Of a stretch of 64,000 nucleotides of DNA, positions 11,416 to 22,041 are shown one piece after another (positions within the stretch are counted from its first letter, which is position 1; the number at the start of each line of letters is the position of its first letter). The stretch covers positions 103,803 through 167,802 of the forward strand of contig NZ_FOCP01000007.1 in assembly GCF_900110145.1 (NCBI RefSeq), read 5' to 3'. Source of the DNA: Nitrosomonas marina (GTDB lineage Bacteria; Pseudomonadota; Gammaproteobacteria; Burkholderiales; Nitrosomonadaceae). The notes beneath the pieces are model-generated. The model searched no databases, was not told where the DNA came from, and saw nothing but the letters and a program-made list of their open reading frames with translations. Made by a program: the position numbers and the translations under genes.

Positions 11416-11999
11416 CAGCTATTTTTTTACTCTTATTACTTCCTGTCACCGCATACGCCAGCATTCAGCGTTATGAACACGTCATTATCAGCACGCAAAT
11501 CTTCACACAAACGGAGATTAATGATATTGCAGTGACTAACCAGGAATATGCCAAGCTAGCGACAGACAATACATGGCTAACTGTAATGAGCGAACGCCTT
11601 AAACGCTTTAAACCAAATAAGGACGAACGCGAATCATTTTTACGAACCGTTTATTATGAAGCAGCACGTGCCGGTCTCGATCCACAGCTTGTGCTCAGTG
11701 TAATTCAGGTTGAAAGCGGATTTAGGAAATACGCTATATCTCATGCCGGTGCGCGAGGATATATGCAAATTATGCCATTCTGGATTGAAACAATCGGAGA
11801 CGAAACGCATAACCTGTTTCATCTTCGTGTCAATTTAAGATATGGCTGCATGATACTCAGGCATTATCTCAACAAAGAAAACGGTGACTATTTTCGCGCA
11901 CTCGGCCGTTACAATGGCAGTCTGGGACAAGCCACATACCCACAGCTTGTATTTAATTTATTACACAGCACCTGGCAATATTCACAACCAGCCATATAA
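11403..11999 (+). CDS. Secreted lytic transglycosylase (SLT domain)
   Basis: A 198-residue exported murein-cleaving enzyme. A signal peptide covers about residues 1-18 (hydrophobic run ending in AYAS). The SLT domain follows, with the catalytic Glu in SVIQVESGF, then [12 protein letters not shown] and the RYNGS motif. It cleaves the MurNAc-GlcNAc bond to give 1,6-anhydroMurNAc. The start overlaps the end of proS, so translation is probably coupled. Together with the murU/amgK pair at 50 kb it suggests active peptidoglycan turnover. Confidence 0.9.
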   Translation: MYHLTAIFLLLLLPVTAYASIQRYEHVIISTQIFTQTEINDIAVTNQEYAKLATDNTWLTVMSERLKRFKPNKDERESFLRTVYYEAARAGLDPQLVLSVIQVESGFRKYAISHAGARGYMQIMPFWIETIGDETHNLFHLRVNLRYGCMILRHYLNKENGDYFRALGRYNGSLGQATYPQLVFNLLHSTWQYSQPAI

Positions 12000-12027
12000 A
12001 CGAGGCGATCGATGTTCGACGCAGGCT

Positions 12028-12480
12028 TTATCTTGAGTTGATAAAATCCTCGATGCTCTCACGCGTTACGATCCCTCGCTGACGAGCAGCAGGCTTTCCC
12101 TCAGGATCAAAAAAATAGGTGCTTGGCAGCAGTGAAATATCATCTAGCTGCGAAGCTATTCGCCTGTTACCAAGCACTGTCGGATAAGTAATTTCCAAAG
12201 ACCGGGCAAATTCCATTACCACGGCCGGATCAGTAAACTCCATGGCAACACCAATTACCATCACATCCTTACGGTCTTCATACAAAGCTATCAGGTCAGG
12301 AATTTCCTCCAGGCAGGGAGGACACCATGTTGCCCAGAAATTGACAATTACCCAGCGCCCCTTATAGTCAGCCAGCGCATGGACTTTTCCGTCAGTGTCT
12401 TTGAATTGAAATGCCTGGATTTCAATCGCGAGCAACAGCATCAGAATACCACACGAAAAACTGAAAATTCGTCCGGACAT
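12028..12480 (-). CDS. TlpA-like periplasmic thiol-disulfide oxidoreductase
   Basis: A 150-residue thioredoxin-fold protein of the TlpA/ResA group. An N-terminal signal peptide or anchor spans about residues 1-23, and the WCPPC active site is within the NFWATWCPPCLEEIP segment. The cis-proline region reads LLPSTYFFDPEG. Such proteins reduce disulfides in the periplasm, often for cytochrome c maturation. It converges with the transglycosylase gene (28-bp gap) and lies downstream of leuA with a 167-bp gap. Its partner is not identifiable here. Confidence 0.88.
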   Translation of the reverse strand: MSGRIFSFSCGILMLLLAIEIQAFQFKDTDGKVHALADYKGRWVIVNFWATWCPPCLEEIPDLIALYEDRKDVMVIGVAMEFTDPAVVMEFARSLEITYPTVLGNRRIASQLDDISLLPSTYFFDPEGKPAARQRGIVTRESIEDFINSR

Positions 12481-12647
12481 GCTTAGTCGTTACCTTTTAA
12501 TTTTTAGTCAAAACACCTACAGCTCTAAAACAGTCAGCGCCACTGTCTCTCAATGTCTTCCAGGAATCCGTCTGGTCTTCATTTCAATTCCTGCACCGCA
12601 TTTTCAATTATGGCGCTGTCGCCAGCAACCAGGGTAATAGCGATATT

Positions 12648-14180
12648 CTATACCTGTGGGTGCGCGCGTTCCAGCTTGCTGTGCAATTTATTCAGTGCAC
12701 TCAAATAAGCCTTAGCAGAAGCGACGACTATATCCGTATCTGCGCCATGACCGTTGACGATACGATCGGATTTTTGTAAACGGACAGTCACTTCTCCTTG
12801 TGCATCGGTTCCACTGGTAATATTGTTAACCGAAAACAGTTGAAGCTGCGCTCCGCTTCTCAGGAGTTTTTCTATGGCGCAAAATGTCGCGTCAACCGGA
12901 CCGCTACCGTCCGATTCCGCCTGCATTTCATTACCATGATCGGAAATAACGATACAAGCATATGGAGTTTCACCCGTTTCACAACGTATTTTTAAAGACA
13001 ACAGACGATACCGTTCCTGCGGCACAAGCGCTTCATCCGAAACCAACGCCTGCAGGTCCTCATCAAAAATTTCATGCTTTTTATCTGCTAACTCTTTAAA
13101 TCGCATAAATGTATTGTTCAGCACTTCTTCAGAATCCAGCTCAATACCGAGCTCTTTTAACCGGCTACGAAACGCATTACGACCGGAATGTTTGCCGAGC
13201 AGCAATTTATTCGCTCCCCAACCCACGTCTTCTGCTCGCATAATTTCATAAGTTTCACGATGCTTTAATACACCATCCTGGTGAATGCCAGACTCGTGCG
13301 CAAATGCATTGGCACCCACAATCGCCTTATTGGGTTGCACAGGAAAACCTGTAATACCTGAAACGAGTTTACTGGCTGGCACGATGTGTTTCGTGTTGAT
13401 TTTTGTATCACACGTGAAGTAATCCTGGCGTGTTCGAACAGCCATTACGATTTCCTCCAATGATGCGTTTCCAGCGCGTTCACCAAGTCCGTTAATGGTG
13501 CACTCAACCTGGCGCGCTCCATTCAATACTGCTGATAATGAGTTTGCGACAGCAAGTCCAAGATCATTGTGACAGTGGACTGAAAAAACAGCCCGGTCCG
13601 AATTGGGTATCCTTTCACGCAATGTACGGATTAATTTGCCAAATTGCTCAGGCATGGTATAACCAACAGTATCCGGAATATTAATTGTTTTAGCTCCAGC
13701 CTCGATAACTTTCTCAATGATTCTGCATAAAAAATCAATTTCAGAACGTCCCGCATCTTCAGGTGAAAATTCGATATTGTCGGTATATTCACTTGCCCAT
13801 TTGATTGCTTTAACCGCTTGCTCTATCACCTGCTCTGGCGACATACGCAGTTTATTTTTCATATGGATGGGAGACGTCGCAATGAATGTATGAATACGCG
13901 AAGGGCCGGTATTATCAAGGGCATCCCCTGTTCGTCTGATATCCGCCTCTATTGCACGTGCCAAACCGCAAACTATACTTTCCTTGACCGATTCGGCCAC
14001 AGCCCTGACCGCCTCAAAATCACCATTAGACGCTGCAGGAAAGCCTGCTTCAATCACATCTACACCCATTTGCTCCAGTTGCCATGCAATGCGCACCTTC
14101 TCTTCCTTGGTCATGGAAGCACCTGGGCTTTGCTCACCATCACGCAATGTCGTATCAAAAATAATTAAATGTTCTTGCAT
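12648..14180 (-). CDS. leuA: 2-Isopropylmalate synthase
   Basis: A 510-residue enzyme that condenses acetyl-CoA with 2-ketoisovalerate, the first step of leucine synthesis. The N-terminal TIM barrel begins [18 protein letters not shown] with the metal and substrate motif. The [13 protein letters not shown] metal-binding motif follows, and the C-terminal LeuA regulatory domain (about residues 390-505) is where leucine feedback inhibits. I chose the ATG at 14180, preceded by CGGAG at good spacing, over an upstream ATG at 14210. A candidate leucine-rich leader peptide lies 100 bp upstream. Confidence 0.96.
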   Translation of the reverse strand: MQEHLIIFDTTLRDGEQSPGASMTKEEKVRIAWQLEQMGVDVIEAGFPAASNGDFEAVRAVAESVKESIVCGLARAIEADIRRTGDALDNTGPSRIHTFIATSPIHMKNKLRMSPEQVIEQAVKAIKWASEYTDNIEFSPEDAGRSEIDFLCRIIEKVIEAGAKTINIPDTVGYTMPEQFGKLIRTLRERIPNSDRAVFSVHCHNDLGLAVANSLSAVLNGARQVECTINGLGERAGNASLEEIVMAVRTRQDYFTCDTKINTKHIVPASKLVSGITGFPVQPNKAIVGANAFAHESGIHQDGVLKHRETYEIMRAEDVGWGANKLLLGKHSGRNAFRSRLKELGIELDSEEVLNNTFMRFKELADKKHEIFDEDLQALVSDEALVPQERYRLLSLKIRCETGETPYACIVISDHGNEMQAESDGSGPVDATFCAIEKLLRSGAQLQLFSVNNITSGTDAQGEVTVRLQKSDRIVNGHGADTDIVVASAKAYLSALNKLHSKLERAHPQV

Positions 14181-14219
14181 CTGTAGCTCCGTTCCTGGAT
14201 GAAATATCATACTCGGGAT

Positions 14220-14245
14220 ATAAAACCCGTTCAGTGGGATTTTAT
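14220..14245 (-). promoter_or_regulatory. Stem-loop between leader peptide and leuA (possible attenuator)
   Basis: ATAAAACCC (14220-14228) pairs with GGGATTTTAT (14236-14245), leaving one bulged base and the loop GTTCAGT. On the minus strand the 3' arm reads GGGTTTTAT, so the T-run is part of the stem. It lies between the leader reading frame and the leuA start, where an attenuator terminator would be expected. It is weaker than textbook terminators. Confidence 0.35.
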
Positions 14246-14278
14246 AAGTTTGAAAGAAAAAGGAGGGATTCTAGATAT

Positions 14279-14371
14279 TCAGCGCACAAGGCGCAGCAGC
14301 CACCAGAATTCTAAAGAACTTGGCAACAGGGCAAGGAAATAATTAGGATATGAGAATGGTATACACATCAT
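14279..14371 (-). CDS. Candidate leuA leader peptide
   Basis: A 30-codon reading frame on the minus strand with tandem ATG starts, ending about 100 bp before leuA. The last 18 residues read LALLPSSLEFWWLLRLVR, giving seven leucines with two LL pairs, just before a GC-rich segment able to fold (GCGC CTTGT GCGC). Leucine-rich leader peptides controlling leuA by attenuation are well known in proteobacteria. The position and composition fit this. I do not see a strong ribosome binding site, so the call is inference from position and codon content. Confidence 0.5.
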   Translation of the reverse strand: MMCIPFSYPNYFLALLPSSLEFWWLLRLVR

Positions 14372-14411
14372 AATTCAGAAATATAAATACTTTTTTTATT
14401 TTGTGCAATAG

Positions 14412-15191
14412 CTATGATGATAAATCCGAAGAATCATTTTTTTTTCTGCTCTTACCGAACCGCCATACTTTAATTATATATCCTGACAACGCATATCCCA
14501 AAAACAGACAAAATAACACCACAGGCGGATGACTTGGAATTAATACGAAAAAGAACAGTACCAGCAGCAAAATTGTAACAAACGGTACTCTTTTTTTCAG
14601 ATTAATATCTTTACCACTGTGAAAGGGAATGTTACTGACCATGGTCAATCCGGCGAACAGCGTCACAATTAACGCAAGCCACTTGATATCAGTTCCCGAC
14701 ACCTGAAAATCAAGCATCACCCATACCAGGGCTGCAATTAGGGCGGCGGCTGCAGGGCTGGGTAGCCCTTGAAAAAACCGTTTATCAATAACATGAATAT
14801 TGGCATTGAAACGTGCCAGTCTCAATGCCGCACAAGCGCAGTAAATAAATGCTGTAATCCAACCCAGTTGTCCCATTTCTTTTAACGCCCATTCGTACAT
14901 TATCAGTGCAGGAGCAACTCCGAATGAAACCATGTCTGACATACTGTCGTATTCAGCGCCAAATTCGCTTTGTGAATGTGTCATTCTTGCAACACGGCCG
15001 TCTAGGCCGTCAAGCACCATAGCAATAAAAACGGCAACTGCAGAATGCTCAAAATTCCCGTTCATCGCTTGAACAATCGCATAAAAACCGGCAAACAACG
15101 CTGCGGTTGTAAACAGATTGGGCAGCAAATAAATACCGCGGCGGCGTAACCGCGATTGTGTCACGACAGGTTCCGGCTGAGATTCAGACAT
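14412..15191 (-). CDS. pssA: CDP-diacylglycerol-serine O-phosphatidyltransferase
   Basis: A 259-residue multi-spanning inner-membrane enzyme that makes phosphatidylserine from CDP-diacylglycerol and serine. The CDP-alcohol phosphatidyltransferase motif DGX2ARX8GX3DX3D is seen as DGLDGRVAR, then GAEYDSMSD. About six to eight hydrophobic segments follow. This is the integral (type II) form. I prefer the ATG at 15191 (MSESQPEP); the frame is open to 15215. It is downstream of psd, the next enzyme of the pathway. Confidence 0.93.
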   Translation of the reverse strand: MSESQPEPVVTQSRLRRRGIYLLPNLFTTAALFAGFYAIVQAMNGNFEHSAVAVFIAMVLDGLDGRVARMTHSQSEFGAEYDSMSDMVSFGVAPALIMYEWALKEMGQLGWITAFIYCACAALRLARFNANIHVIDKRFFQGLPSPAAAALIAALVWVMLDFQVSGTDIKWLALIVTLFAGLTMVSNIPFHSGKDINLKKRVPFVTILLLVLFFFVLIPSHPPVVLFCLFLGYALSGYIIKVWRFGKSRKKNDSSDLSS

Positions 15192-15327
15192 GTTGTGATT
15201 TCTCAGAAAAATCAAATAAAAATGCTATACCACAAATTATTCGGACATCACGTGAATCAATATCAAACTCCTCTAACAGAAGATATGGATAATACGGCTG
15301 ATTTAGCAATACGTGTAACCCTACGGT

Positions 15328-15978
15328 TTATGCTTTTCTTAGTTCCGCCAAAACTGTTGTCGTCGCGTACACCTTATCACCAATATTGACGTTAATTTTT
15401 GTTTCGGGCGGCAAATATACGTCAACACGCGAACCAAACCGAATGAATCCAAATCGTTGGCCTTTAGACAGATGATCACCAGGTACTACACTGCATAATA
15501 TTCGTTTGGCAATAAGGCCCGCCACCTGCACACACGTCACATCAGAGCCATCATCGGTTTTGATCCATAATGCGTTACGTTCATTTTCCAGGGAAGCTTT
15601 GGGTAAATCCGCATTAAAAAATTTTCCTGGGAAATACCATTTGTCATGTACATTACCCTCTACCGGACTACGGTTGGAATGTACATTAAAAACATTCATA
15701 AACACACTGACTTTGACGGCCTCTCGGTTTAAATAAGGATCGCGCACTTGCTCTACAGCAACGACCCTGCCATCGGCTGGTGATAGTACTGCGTTGGGAA
15801 CCAGAGGCACTTCACGTGGTGGGTCACGGAAAAACTGCAGAACAAAAACAGCGATTAACCAGAAAAATACCGCCCAGATAAAACCGGCATAAATGTTTAC
15901 CAGGATAGCGGCCAGAAAAGCAATCGCGATAAAAAGCCAGCCTTCTCTGGCAATCAATGGATGCGGATAATTTGACAT
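15328..15978 (-). CDS. psd: Phosphatidylserine decarboxylase proenzyme
   Basis: A 216-residue short-type phosphatidylserine decarboxylase that converts phosphatidylserine to phosphatidylethanolamine. Two hydrophobic segments near the N-terminus (about residues 13-50) anchor it. The PADGRV motif and [11 protein letters not shown] are conserved. The self-cleavage site that makes the pyruvoyl group is the Gly-Ser of RFGSRVD near residue 183. It sits between ilvC and pssA on the minus strand, the usual betaproteobacterial arrangement. Confidence 0.95.
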   Translation of the reverse strand: MSNYPHPLIAREGWLFIAIAFLAAILVNIYAGFIWAVFFWLIAVFVLQFFRDPPREVPLVPNAVLSPADGRVVAVEQVRDPYLNREAVKVSVFMNVFNVHSNRSPVEGNVHDKWYFPGKFFNADLPKASLENERNALWIKTDDGSDVTCVQVAGLIAKRILCSVVPGDHLSKGQRFGFIRFGSRVDVYLPPETKINVNIGDKVYATTTVLAELRKA

Positions 15979-16040
15979 AAGACTCTATAACAAAAAGTGT
16001 GTAGTAACCGACATAACCTTAATGATCGCATCACATCGAA

Positions 16041-17066
<1,026 letters not shown>

Positions 17067-17153
17067 TTATAAGTAATTACAATCAGCCAAAGCCAGGCAG
17101 GCTGTTTCTGGTCTCGAGTAACTGAACCGCCATCTGTTGAGAATAAACGCAGA

Positions 17154-17645
17154 TTATACCTTCAAAACCCAATCTCCGCGTCCAATACCGGAAGCACCCG
17201 TTCGAACCGTCTCTAACACAGCGCTATTATCAATAGCTTCCAGAAATGCATCCAGCTTGGAACTGGTTCCCGTCACTTCAATCGTATACGATTTATCCGT
17301 AACATCGATAATGCAGCCGCGAAAAATATCGGCCAGTCGTTTTATTTCATCACGATCCGCACCGACCGCTTTTACTTTTACCAGCATCAGCTCACGTTCA
17401 ATATGATTTCCATCGCTCAGGTCGATCACTTTAACAACTTCAATCAACTTGTTAAGCTGCTTAGTAACCTGCTCAATCACTTCATCGGATCCAGATGTTA
17501 CCAGTGTCATCCGAGATAACGTCGGATCTTCGGTAGGCGCCACCGAAAGCGATTCAATATTATACCCTCGAGCAGAGAAAAGGCCTGCTACACGAGATAA
17601 CGCGCCCGCTTCATTTTCCATTAACAGTGAAATAATATGTCGCAT
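17154..17645 (-). CDS. ilvN: Acetolactate synthase small (regulatory) subunit
   Basis: A 163-residue regulatory subunit with an N-terminal ACT domain (MRHIISLLMENEAGALSRV and on) and a C-terminal ALS domain. It activates the large subunit and carries valine feedback inhibition. It is also named IlvH in other genomes. It lies 5 bp after the ilvB stop, indicating tight co-translation. Confidence 0.97.
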   Translation of the reverse strand: MRHIISLLMENEAGALSRVAGLFSARGYNIESLSVAPTEDPTLSRMTLVTSGSDEVIEQVTKQLNKLIEVVKVIDLSDGNHIERELMLVKVKAVGADRDEIKRLADIFRGCIIDVTDKSYTIEVTGTSSKLDAFLEAIDNSAVLETVRTGASGIGRGDWVLKV

Positions 17646-17650
17646 TTGTT

Positions 17651-19354
17651 TTATACCAGAATCATTTCCGAGAGACCTTTACCGCCCGGCACCATTGGGA
17701 ACACATTCTCAGCCTGGTCAGTAATAAAGTCCAGAAATACCAGCTGATCCTTAAGCTTGAATGCTTCCTGCAACGCACCTTCCACATCTTCAGGACGTTC
17801 TATTCGCATACCGACATGGCCGTAGCTTTCTGCAAGCTTGATAAAATCAGGCAATGCATCCATATAGGATTCGGCATAACGGTTACCGTGAAAAAATTCC
17901 TGCCATTGCCTTACCATACCCATATAACGATTATTCAGATTAACGATTTTTAGCGGCAGTTTATACTGCTTGCATGTCGATAATTCCTGTATGCACATTT
18001 GAATGCTGGCTTCACCCGTTATACATGCAACCTTACCCTTGGGATTGGCAAGTTGCACGCCCATGGCGGCTGGCATTCCAAAACCCATCGTGCCTAAACC
18101 ACCCGAATTAATCCATCGACGCGGCTTATCAAATTTGTAGAACTGTGCAGCCCACATTTGATGCTGTCCAACATCGGATGTTACAAACGCATCTCCCTTG
18201 GTAATCTCATAAAGTTTCTCAACGACCATCTGTGGCTTGATTATTTCACTTTGTCTGTCAAACTTGAGACAGTCGCGTTCGCGCCACAAATCAATCTGCT
18301 TCCACCACTCGGCTAATGCAGTCTGATCCGGATCTTCCTTGGTGCTCTTTAGCAGTTTAATCAGTTCCTTCAGGACATCCGGCACATTACCGACAATCGG
18401 TATATCGACTTTTACACGTTTTGAAATCGACGACGGGTCAATATCAATATGGATGATTTTCCGGTTTTCATTGTAAAAATGTTTGGGATTCCCGATGACA
18501 CGATCATCAAAACGCGCCCCAATGGCAATCAATACGTCACAATACTGCATCGCCATATTGGCCTCGTATGTACCATGCATACCCAGCATGCCGATAAACT
18601 GCCTGTCCGTGGCAGGGAAACCACCCAACCCCATTAATGTGTTGGTACAGGGAAAATCCAGCATTTTAACCAGCTCGGTCAACTGTTTCGCGGCATCACT
18701 GAGTATAATGCCACCACCGGTATAAACAACCGGTCTTTGCGCACTCAGAATCAGCTCCACTGCTTTTTTGACTTGTTTCAGATTACCCCGAATGACGGGG
18801 TTATATGACCGCATCGAAACTTTTTCCGGGTATGTGAAACTCATTTTTTGCTGTGTCACATCCTTGGGAATATCGACCAGCACCGGACCTGGCCGACCGG
18901 TTGCCGCAATATAAAACGCTTTTTTTATCGTAATGGCCAATTCACTGATATCGTTGACTAAAAAGTTATGCTTTACACAGGGGCGTGTGATGCCAACGGT
19001 ATCGACCTCCTGAAAAGCGTCCAGCCCGATCGCATTGGTTGGCACCTGCCCGCTGATCACAACCATCGGAATCGAGTCCATGTAGGCTGTTGCTATGCCT
19101 GTAACGGCATTGGTTACACCAGGCCCTGATGTCACCAACGCCACGCCCACTTTATTGCTGGACCGCGCATATCCGTCAGCTGCATGCACTGCAGCCTGCT
19201 CATGTCTGACGAGAATATGTCTTACTTTGTCCTGCTTAAACAATTCATCGTAAATAAACAGTACTGCCCCACCGGGATAGCCGAAAATACAATCAACTCC
19301 CTCCGCTTGCAGGCAGCGAATTGTAATCTCCGCTCCGGTTAATTCCTCATTCAT
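17651..19354 (-). CDS. ilvB: Acetolactate synthase large (catalytic) subunit
   Basis: A 567-residue thiamine diphosphate enzyme that condenses two pyruvates, or pyruvate with 2-ketobutyrate. Domains in order: N-terminal ThDP-binding (FGYPGGAVLFIYDEL, catalytic Glu in VRHEQAAVHAADGYAR), a central FAD-binding domain, and a C-terminal ThDP domain. In the last the usual GDG metal motif reads GEASIQM, with a downstream NNRYMGMVRQWQ. It lies 57 bp below tldD, too close for a long attenuator unless that overlaps tldD. Confidence 0.97.
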   Translation of the reverse strand: MNEELTGAEITIRCLQAEGVDCIFGYPGGAVLFIYDELFKQDKVRHILVRHEQAAVHAADGYARSSNKVGVALVTSGPGVTNAVTGIATAYMDSIPMVVISGQVPTNAIGLDAFQEVDTVGITRPCVKHNFLVNDISELAITIKKAFYIAATGRPGPVLVDIPKDVTQQKMSFTYPEKVSMRSYNPVIRGNLKQVKKAVELILSAQRPVVYTGGGIILSDAAKQLTELVKMLDFPCTNTLMGLGGFPATDRQFIGMLGMHGTYEANMAMQYCDVLIAIGARFDDRVIGNPKHFYNENRKIIHIDIDPSSISKRVKVDIPIVGNVPDVLKELIKLLKSTKEDPDQTALAEWWKQIDLWRERDCLKFDRQSEIIKPQMVVEKLYEITKGDAFVTSDVGQHQMWAAQFYKFDKPRRWINSGGLGTMGFGMPAAMGVQLANPKGKVACITGEASIQMCIQELSTCKQYKLPLKIVNLNNRYMGMVRQWQEFFHGNRYAESYMDALPDFIKLAESYGHVGMRIERPEDVEGALQEAFKLKDQLVFLDFITDQAENVFPMVPGGKGLSEMILV

Positions 19355-19411
19355 CCTGTTTGCATCCCAAAATCAATTTCTGTTAAATATAAAACACCCT
19401 TTTATCAGCGG

Positions 19412-20872
19412 TTATTCATGTCCTGTACCGCCCACTGTAAGGCCATCAACACGCAGTGTTGGCTGGCCTACACCAACAGGAACGCTTTGCCCGTCTTTAC
19501 CGCAGGTACCAACACCCGGATCCAAAGACAAATCATTTCCGATCATGGATACACGGGTCAACACATCGGGACCGTTACCTATCAGTGTCGCACCTTTTAC
19601 CGGGCTGGTAATCTTACCATTTTCTATCAGGTAGGCCTCGGCGGCAGAAAAGACAAATTTACCACTGGTAATGTCAACTTGACCGCCGCCGAAGTTGACG
19701 GCATAAAGCCCGTCTTTAACGGATGCAATAATCTCCTCTACGTCCATATCGCCATTATGCATGTAGGTGTTCGTCATGCGAGGCATCGGAATATGTGCAA
19801 AAGACTCACGACGCCCGTTTCCCGTGACCGGCAAATTCATCAGGCGCGCATTCAGACTGTCTTGCATAAAGCCCCGGAGAATGCCATCCTCAATAAGTGT
19901 CGTACACTGCGTAGGATTACCTTCGTCATCAATATTTAACGAACCCCTTCTGCGCGGGATCGTTCCGTCATCCACCACAGTGACACCCGGAGCTGCTACG
20001 CGCTGCCCAATTCGTCCTGAAAACGCTGAACTTCCTTTACGATTGAAATCACCCTCGAGACCGTGTCCGATCGCTTCGTGCAGCAATACACCAGGCCAGC
20101 CGCTGCCGAGAACAACTGTCATCGTTCCTGCCGGCGCAGCACGCGCCTCGAGATTCGTTACAGCCTGATGCACGGCCTTTGCCGCATATTCCTGCAATAC
20201 GGCATCTGAAAAATAATCATAGTCAAACCGGCCACCGCCACCGGCCACGCCCTGTTCCCTGCGCCCATCTTCCTCAGCAATAACCTGCAACGACAAACGC
20301 ACAAGCGGCCTGACATCGGCTGCCAGCACACCGTCACTTCTCGTCACCAGAATGACCTCATATTCACCGGCAAGAGACGCCATCACCTGAATCACACGTG
20401 TATCCTGTGCACGGGCAAACTTTTCAAGTCTTTCCAGGATTGAAATCTTGTCTTTATCGCCCAGACTCAACAAAGGATCTTCGGGTGCATACAGTAAAGA
20501 CCGGCCCTGAATATTCACACTTCGACCTACTTTTACCGATCGATTTTCACCCTGATTTGCAATCGCCCGTGTCGCTTTAGCGGCTGACTCCAGCGCTGCC
20601 ATACTAATATCGTCTGAATACGCAAAAGCCGTTTTGTCACCACTGATTGCCCGCACACCAACGCCCTGCTCGATATTAAAACTGCCGGACTTGACAATAC
20701 CCTCTTCCAGCACCCAGCTCTCCGAGCGGTGATACTGAAAATACAGATCCGCATAATCAATTTTATGCCTGAGTATCTGGCCGAAAACCTGTTGCAGGTT
20801 ATTTGTGTCGATATTATAAGGCGATAACAAGCAATTATCAGCTATAACAAAAAAATCGGATACTTCGGTCAT
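19412..20872 (-). CDS. tldD: Metalloprotease TldD
   Basis: A 486-residue zinc metalloprotease subunit that acts with TldE/PmbA to cleave unfolded peptides and process some modified peptides. The HEXXXH zinc motif is in [13 protein letters not shown] at about residues 263-275, and the conserved C-terminal [16 protein letters not shown] region is present. tldE/pmbA is not in this window. The gene is 53 bp below the nitrilase-family gene, a pairing often seen in proteobacteria. Confidence 0.95.
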   Translation of the reverse strand: MTEVSDFFVIADNCLLSPYNIDTNNLQQVFGQILRHKIDYADLYFQYHRSESWVLEEGIVKSGSFNIEQGVGVRAISGDKTAFAYSDDISMAALESAAKATRAIANQGENRSVKVGRSVNIQGRSLLYAPEDPLLSLGDKDKISILERLEKFARAQDTRVIQVMASLAGEYEVILVTRSDGVLAADVRPLVRLSLQVIAEEDGRREQGVAGGGGRFDYDYFSDAVLQEYAAKAVHQAVTNLEARAAPAGTMTVVLGSGWPGVLLHEAIGHGLEGDFNRKGSSAFSGRIGQRVAAPGVTVVDDGTIPRRRGSLNIDDEGNPTQCTTLIEDGILRGFMQDSLNARLMNLPVTGNGRRESFAHIPMPRMTNTYMHNGDMDVEEIIASVKDGLYAVNFGGGQVDITSGKFVFSAAEAYLIENGKITSPVKGATLIGNGPDVLTRVSMIGNDLSLDPGVGTCGKDGQSVPVGVGQPTLRVDGLTVGGTGHE

Positions 20873-20925
20873 GATCTCACTATTCGCTTTTTATTTGAAT
20901 TCAACCAGCACAATTGCGGTTATGT

Positions 20926-21783
20926 TTACATACAATGCAGTTTACGATGTTTGAGCGCCGGCAGACTTTTACGTATCCGGGCCTGGTATTCCGGATCCAG
21001 TTTAGCCACGACCGCACCCGATCCTCGCGGCAGACGTTTAATTACACCCCCCCAGGGATCCACAATCATACTGTCCCCATTGGTTTCGCGCCCGTTGACA
21101 TGATATCCGCCCTGCGCTGGAGCAATCACATATGCCAGATTTTCAATCGCACGGGCACGCAGCAGAACTTCCCAGTGCGCTTTACCGGTAACGGCGGTAA
21201 ATGCCGCAGGTGCAAGAATGATATCTACAGCTCCCATCTTGCGATAAAGTTCCGGAAACCGTAGATCATAACAGATTGACAACCCGATTCGGCCAAAAGG
21301 GGAATCCAGGGTCACAATTTCATCACCTGCCATGATGGTTTTATCCTCCGCATAGTTTTCCTGCCCCATGCTCAAACCAAACAGATGAATTTTATCGTAT
21401 CGCGCTGCCAGATTGCCATCGTCAGCATATACCAGACAACTATTGTAGACTTTATTCGGATCGGGAGAAACCAGGGGCACAGAACCACCGACCAGCCATA
21501 TGCCGAAACGTTTTGCAGTTTCGCTGAGAAAATTCTGAATCGGTCCGTCCCCAAACTGTTCCATCACCAATAACTTATCAGCATCCTTCATCCCCATAAT
21601 GCAGAAATACTCTGGCAGTACAACCAGTCTTGCCTGTTGCGAAACTGCATCTTCAATATGGCGGGCCGCTTCTTCCAGATTCGCATCAACACTGGGGCCC
21701 GACGCCATTTGTATGGCTGCAACCAAAAATCCCTTGTCAACTTCGGAAGCAACATGGCTATAATTTTCTGGATCGTTCAACAT
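20926..21783 (-). CDS. Nitrilase-superfamily carbon-nitrogen hydrolase
   Basis: A 285-residue protein of the nitrilase superfamily with the catalytic triad Glu (LPEYF), Lys (KIHLF) and Cys (ICYDLRFPELYR). It is closest to the Nit1/Nit2 deaminated-glutathione amidase and omega-amidase group that neighbours tldD in many proteobacteria. I prefer the ATG at 21783 (MLNDPENYS). The frame is open to an ATG at 21915, which would add 44 residues not typical of the family. It diverges from glnE. Confidence 0.85.
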   Translation of the reverse strand: MLNDPENYSHVASEVDKGFLVAAIQMASGPSVDANLEEAARHIEDAVSQQARLVVLPEYFCIMGMKDADKLLVMEQFGDGPIQNFLSETAKRFGIWLVGGSVPLVSPDPNKVYNSCLVYADDGNLAARYDKIHLFGLSMGQENYAEDKTIMAGDEIVTLDSPFGRIGLSICYDLRFPELYRKMGAVDIILAPAAFTAVTGKAHWEVLLRARAIENLAYVIAPAQGGYHVNGRETNGDSMIVDPWGGVIKRLPRGSGAVVAKLDPEYQARIRKSLPALKHRKLHCM

Positions 21784-22041
21784 GGTCAAACAGTTTTTAT
21801 TTTCAACTATCTTATTCTTATATAGAAATACCGGAGTTTTAGTTGCAAATTGATTGATACGCAAAACAATCGGTACGACATGCTTCGCACTAAAACCAAA
21901 CACTGATTCTAACATCTACTCTGGTGTGATTCTAATTTCAATTGCCTGATGGCATTACTTTGTTTTATGCAATTCAATAACTGCGGCATATAACTAAACA
22001 CCATTTTTTCGAAAATCATTTCACTCGCGTTAAAATAAGCC

